Assembly (NCBI GenBank): GCA_023436175.1 | Contig: JAEZKE010000070.1 | Location: 1 to 6,482, forward strand | DNA: 6,482 nucleotides | Direction: 5' to 3' | From: Methanobacteriota archaeon | Lineage (GTDB): Archaea > Methanobacteriota > Methanobacteria > Methanobacteriales > Methanobacteriaceae | Part shown: positions 4,911 through 6,482 of the stretch, in pieces | Layout of the letters: each line of letters opens with the position of its first letter | Position numbering within the stretch: the stretch's first letter is position 1 | Notes under the pieces: generated by a model | Databases searched by the model: none | The model's input: the letters and a program-made list of their open reading frames with translations, nothing else | What the model was told of the DNA's origin: nothing | Position numbers and translations under genes: made by a program

Positions 4911-5591
4911 TCAAAATACAATACTATTCAACTTAAAAACATAAATAAATGCTAAAAATCCCCATAACATAAATAAAATGACTCCAAAACTTTTTTTAAA
5001 TTTTTTAGAGGATAACGGGTTAAATAATCGTATTCCACTTGGAGTGAAAAGATCAAGTAAGATATGGCTTAAAGATCCAAGTAATATAGCTAAAAATACG
5101 TAAAACAGGTTTAAATCTGGATTTTTTGTTATAATAATTCCAACAGGCACAAGAATAAAAAATGGAAGTAATAGTTTCTTATTTAAAGCTACAACTCCTA
5201 AAATGACAGAAATTATAATTAAACTGATCTTCTCATTGATATTAAAGCCGTGAAGTAATGCGTAAATTCCAATAATAGAAAAAGCAAGTAAAAAGGATAA
5301 AGTCAGCACTCCGAATATGGAATGTACAAATCCCCTGTGTTTTGATAAATAGAATATAAATGCCATTATAATCAACGAAATTCCTATTAAAAATGGTAAT
5401 TTTAAAATATAAAGCGAAAATGTCAATAAAATTCCTAAAACAGATAAAAGAATTAAATCATTCTTCCGTATATGATGATCCATATCTATCATTAATGCCC
5501 CAATTAATGCAAGTGAAAGATAAAAAATATCATGAACGAAGGGTATGGCTATTATTATGGAGAAGAGAGCATGTTTTTTGTAAGACGGCAT
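4911..5591 (-). CDS. YdjM/DUF457-family membrane-bound metal-dependent hydrolase
   Basis: This polytopic membrane protein of about 226 residues has the three motifs of the YdjM/DUF457 family: ALIGALMIDMDHH (28-40), KHRGFVHS (84-91) and LGSLSHILLDLFTPSGIRLF (171-190). The Asp and His residues in them probably bind metal. Family members are annotated as membrane metal-dependent hydrolases, but the substrate is not established. The MPSYKKH opening is typical. The frame can start at a GTG (5600-5598), but the ATG at 5591-5589 has GTGAT (5600-5596) as a ribosome site 4 bases away, so I prefer it. It lies about 50 bases after the deacylase gene and may be co-transcribed with it. A T5 run on the minus strand (4880-4876) after the stop is a weak possible terminator. 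No link to Ehb function is visible. Confidence 0.82.
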   Translation of the reverse strand: MPSYKKHALFSIIIAIPFVHDIFYLSLALIGALMIDMDHHIRKNDLILLSVLGILLTFSLYILKLPFLIGISLIIMAFIFYLSKHRGFVHSIFGVLTLSFLLAFSIIGIYALLHGFNINEKISLIIISVILGVVALNKKLLLPFFILVPVGIIITKNPDLNLFYVFLAILLGSLSHILLDLFTPSGIRLFNPLSSKKFKKSFGVILFMLWGFLAFIYVFKLNSIVF

Positions 5592-5641
5592 TTTAATCAC
5601 TGTAATAGAAAAATAATGGATAATTGGCGGTAAAATTGAAT

Positions 5642-6361
5642 CTAAATTATATCAAAATATTTTAAGTAGGATATCATCTGCATGTAAGACCGTTCCTGGC
5701 TTTTATTAGTTACTAATCCATTTTGTGATACAACTTCACAGGTCACAGCCGGAACTCCCTCAAGATTACATTCATCTTCAAGTGCTCCATTGTACAGTGC
5801 GCCGGCTTCTTTATGACAGATTATTTTTGATGAAGTGGACTCTGTTATGTATCTTGCTATCAGATAACTTTTATAACATGGATTTTTAGAGCAAAATACG
5901 CTTTCAACGCCAGGATTACTTCCGGGTTTGGTGGAATGGAAGTCACCTACTGCACTTATTTTAAGATTTTTAATCGCATTTAATATATTGTTGGATATAA
6001 ACCCTCCTTTCGAAGCAGCTCTATTTACATCTACACCTTTGAATCTCCTTGAATTTTTCATAGTAGCATGGGGCACTGCGAAGGGTATTATATAAACAGT
6101 TCCATTCATATCCTGATTTGATAAATATTTTATAAGCCGGACTGCAGCTACCTGGGGCGGGAGTTCATTTCCATGTATTCCTGCAGTTATCATTACTTTT
6201 GGAAATCCATGGCCTATTCTTAAAAGAGGAGTTCCAGATCTTGCAGTATTAACTAAATCTGCCATAATTTCGCTTTCAGGCACATACTCCATTAAGTTAA
6301 TATTTTTTTCAATTTCACCCTTAGTTTCAGGGGATATTGTAGTTATGTTTTCAAGAGCCAT
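5642..6361 (-). CDS. Zinc-dependent deacylase, succinylglutamate desuccinylase/aspartoacylase family
   Basis: This soluble protein of 239 residues shows the M14-like zinc hydrolase layout: GIHGNELPPQ (61-70) with ligands H63 and E66, VDVNR (110-114) as in the 'DLNR' motif, GDFHSTKPG (139-147) with the third ligand H142, and TCEV with the likely catalytic glutamate E209. The family removes acyl groups from N-acyl amino acids or similar amides; the substrate cannot be read from the sequence. The frame extends to a TTG at 6373, but the ATG at 6361-6359 has GGTGG 5 bases upstream. It is divergent from argG, so a link to arginine metabolism is possible but only inferred. The DUF457 gene follows after about 50 bases. 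Confidence 0.87.
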   Translation of the reverse strand: MALENITTISPETKGEIEKNINLMEYVPESEIMADLVNTARSGTPLLRIGHGFPKVMITAGIHGNELPPQVAAVRLIKYLSNQDMNGTVYIIPFAVPHATMKNSRRFKGVDVNRAASKGGFISNNILNAIKNLKISAVGDFHSTKPGSNPGVESVFCSKNPCYKSYLIARYITESTSSKIICHKEAGALYNGALEDECNLEGVPAVTCEVVSQNGLVTNKSQERSYMQMISYLKYFDII

Positions 6362-6402
6362 GACTTCCACCAAGTTTAAATTGATAATTGTTCTATAGTT
6401 AT

Positions 6403-6411
6403 CTTATATTT
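6403..6411 (+). promoter_or_regulatory. Candidate TATA box for argG
   Basis: CTTATATTT is an acceptable archaeal box A on the plus strand. Transcription would start near 6432, leaving a leader of about 13 bases that includes AAGGTGA (6434-6440) before the argG ATG. The whole gap is AT-rich, so the exact box is uncertain. Confidence 0.35.
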
Positions 6412-6420
6412 TTATAGACT

Positions 6421-6429
6421 CATATAAAT
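6421..6429 (-). promoter_or_regulatory. Candidate TATA box for the deacylase gene
   Basis: On the minus strand ATTTATATG resembles box A, with an expected start near 6400 and a leader of about 39 bases to the ATG at 6361. A second option is TATAAAAATATAAG (6415-6402), with a start near 6383. Both overlap the argG promoter region, so the divergent genes may share control. Confidence 0.35.
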
Positions 6430-6444
6430 AATCAAGGTGAAATA

Positions 6445-6482
6445 ATGAAAAAAGTTGTTCTCGCATTCAGTGGAGGTCTAGA
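6445..6482 (+). CDS. argG: Argininosuccinate synthase (N-terminal 12 codons, truncated by window edge)
   Basis: The ATG at 6445-6447 starts MKKVVLAFSGGL, and the next codon begins GA (Asp expected). AFSGGLD is the ATP-pyrophosphatase (PP-loop) motif that opens argininosuccinate synthase, which joins citrulline and aspartate using ATP in arginine synthesis. A strong AAGGTGA ribosome site lies 4 bases upstream. Other PP-loop enzymes share SGGLDS-type motifs, but the motif so close to the N-terminus, after KKVVLAF, fits ArgG best. Remembered gene order near ehb in Methanothermobacter supports it. It is transcribed away from the deacylase and ehb genes. Confidence 0.8.
   Translation, partial: MKKVVLAFSGGL

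Noticed and set aside
5393..5596. Plus-strand open frame of 67 codons within the DUF457 gene
   Set aside because: It lies wholly antisense to a gene with three intact family motifs.
6383..6403. GATAA/TTATC inverted repeat in the argG-deacylase gap
   Set aside because: Only five pairs of AT-rich sequence, which is expected by chance in this composition.
1..6482. CRISPR arrays, insertion sequences, tRNA or rRNA genes
   Set aside because: No regularly spaced repeats, transposase-like frames, terminal repeats or cloverleaf sequences were seen by eye on either strand.

Overview
The window looks like chromosomal DNA from a hydrogenotrophic methanogen of the order Methanobacteriales, most like an AT-rich Methanobacterium or a relative. 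The evidence is a contiguous run of energy-converting hydrogenase B genes (ehbA to ehbK, all on the minus strand), archaeal TATA boxes, Shine-Dalgarno sites of the GGAGG/GGTGA type, and an argG start on the other side. From memory, Methanothermobacter thermautotrophicus has the same order (ehb operon MTH1251-MTH1235, argG nearby); I could not check this here.

Layout from right to left. At the right edge, argG (argininosuccinate synthase) begins on the plus strand and is cut off after 12 codons. An 83-base AT-rich gap separates it from a divergent minus-strand gene for a zinc-dependent deacylase of the succinylglutamate desuccinylase/aspartoacylase family. About 50 bases further on lies a YdjM/DUF457-type membrane metal-dependent hydrolase, also on the minus strand. 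A 210-base gap then holds a strong TATA box on the minus strand, a perfect 10-bp inverted repeat that overlaps it, and a second 7-bp inverted repeat in the presumed leader. After this come ehbA, B, C, D, E, F, G, H, I, J and the first 36 codons of ehbK, running off the left edge.

The ehb genes form one tightly packed unit with 8-base overlaps, ATGA junctions and gaps of a few tens of bases. Two gaps stand out: 87 bases between ehbE and ehbF, and 142 bases between ehbJ and ehbK. EhbA-F, H and I are the Mrp antiporter-like membrane module (MnhE, F, G, a DUF4040 protein, MnhC, MnhD, MbhE-like and MnhB). The catalytic hydrogenase subunits and remaining ferredoxins should lie beyond base 1. In known methanogens Ehb uses the ion gradient to drive reduction of low-potential ferredoxin with H2 for biosynthetic CO2 fixation.

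The most interesting points are a 28-codon ORF that exactly bridges ehbE and ehbF with its own ribosome binding site, operator-like repeats at the ehb promoter, and a first iron-sulfur motif in EhbK that lacks its second cysteine. Several start codons were moved inward to fit ribosome binding sites. Nothing here proves a wholly new system.
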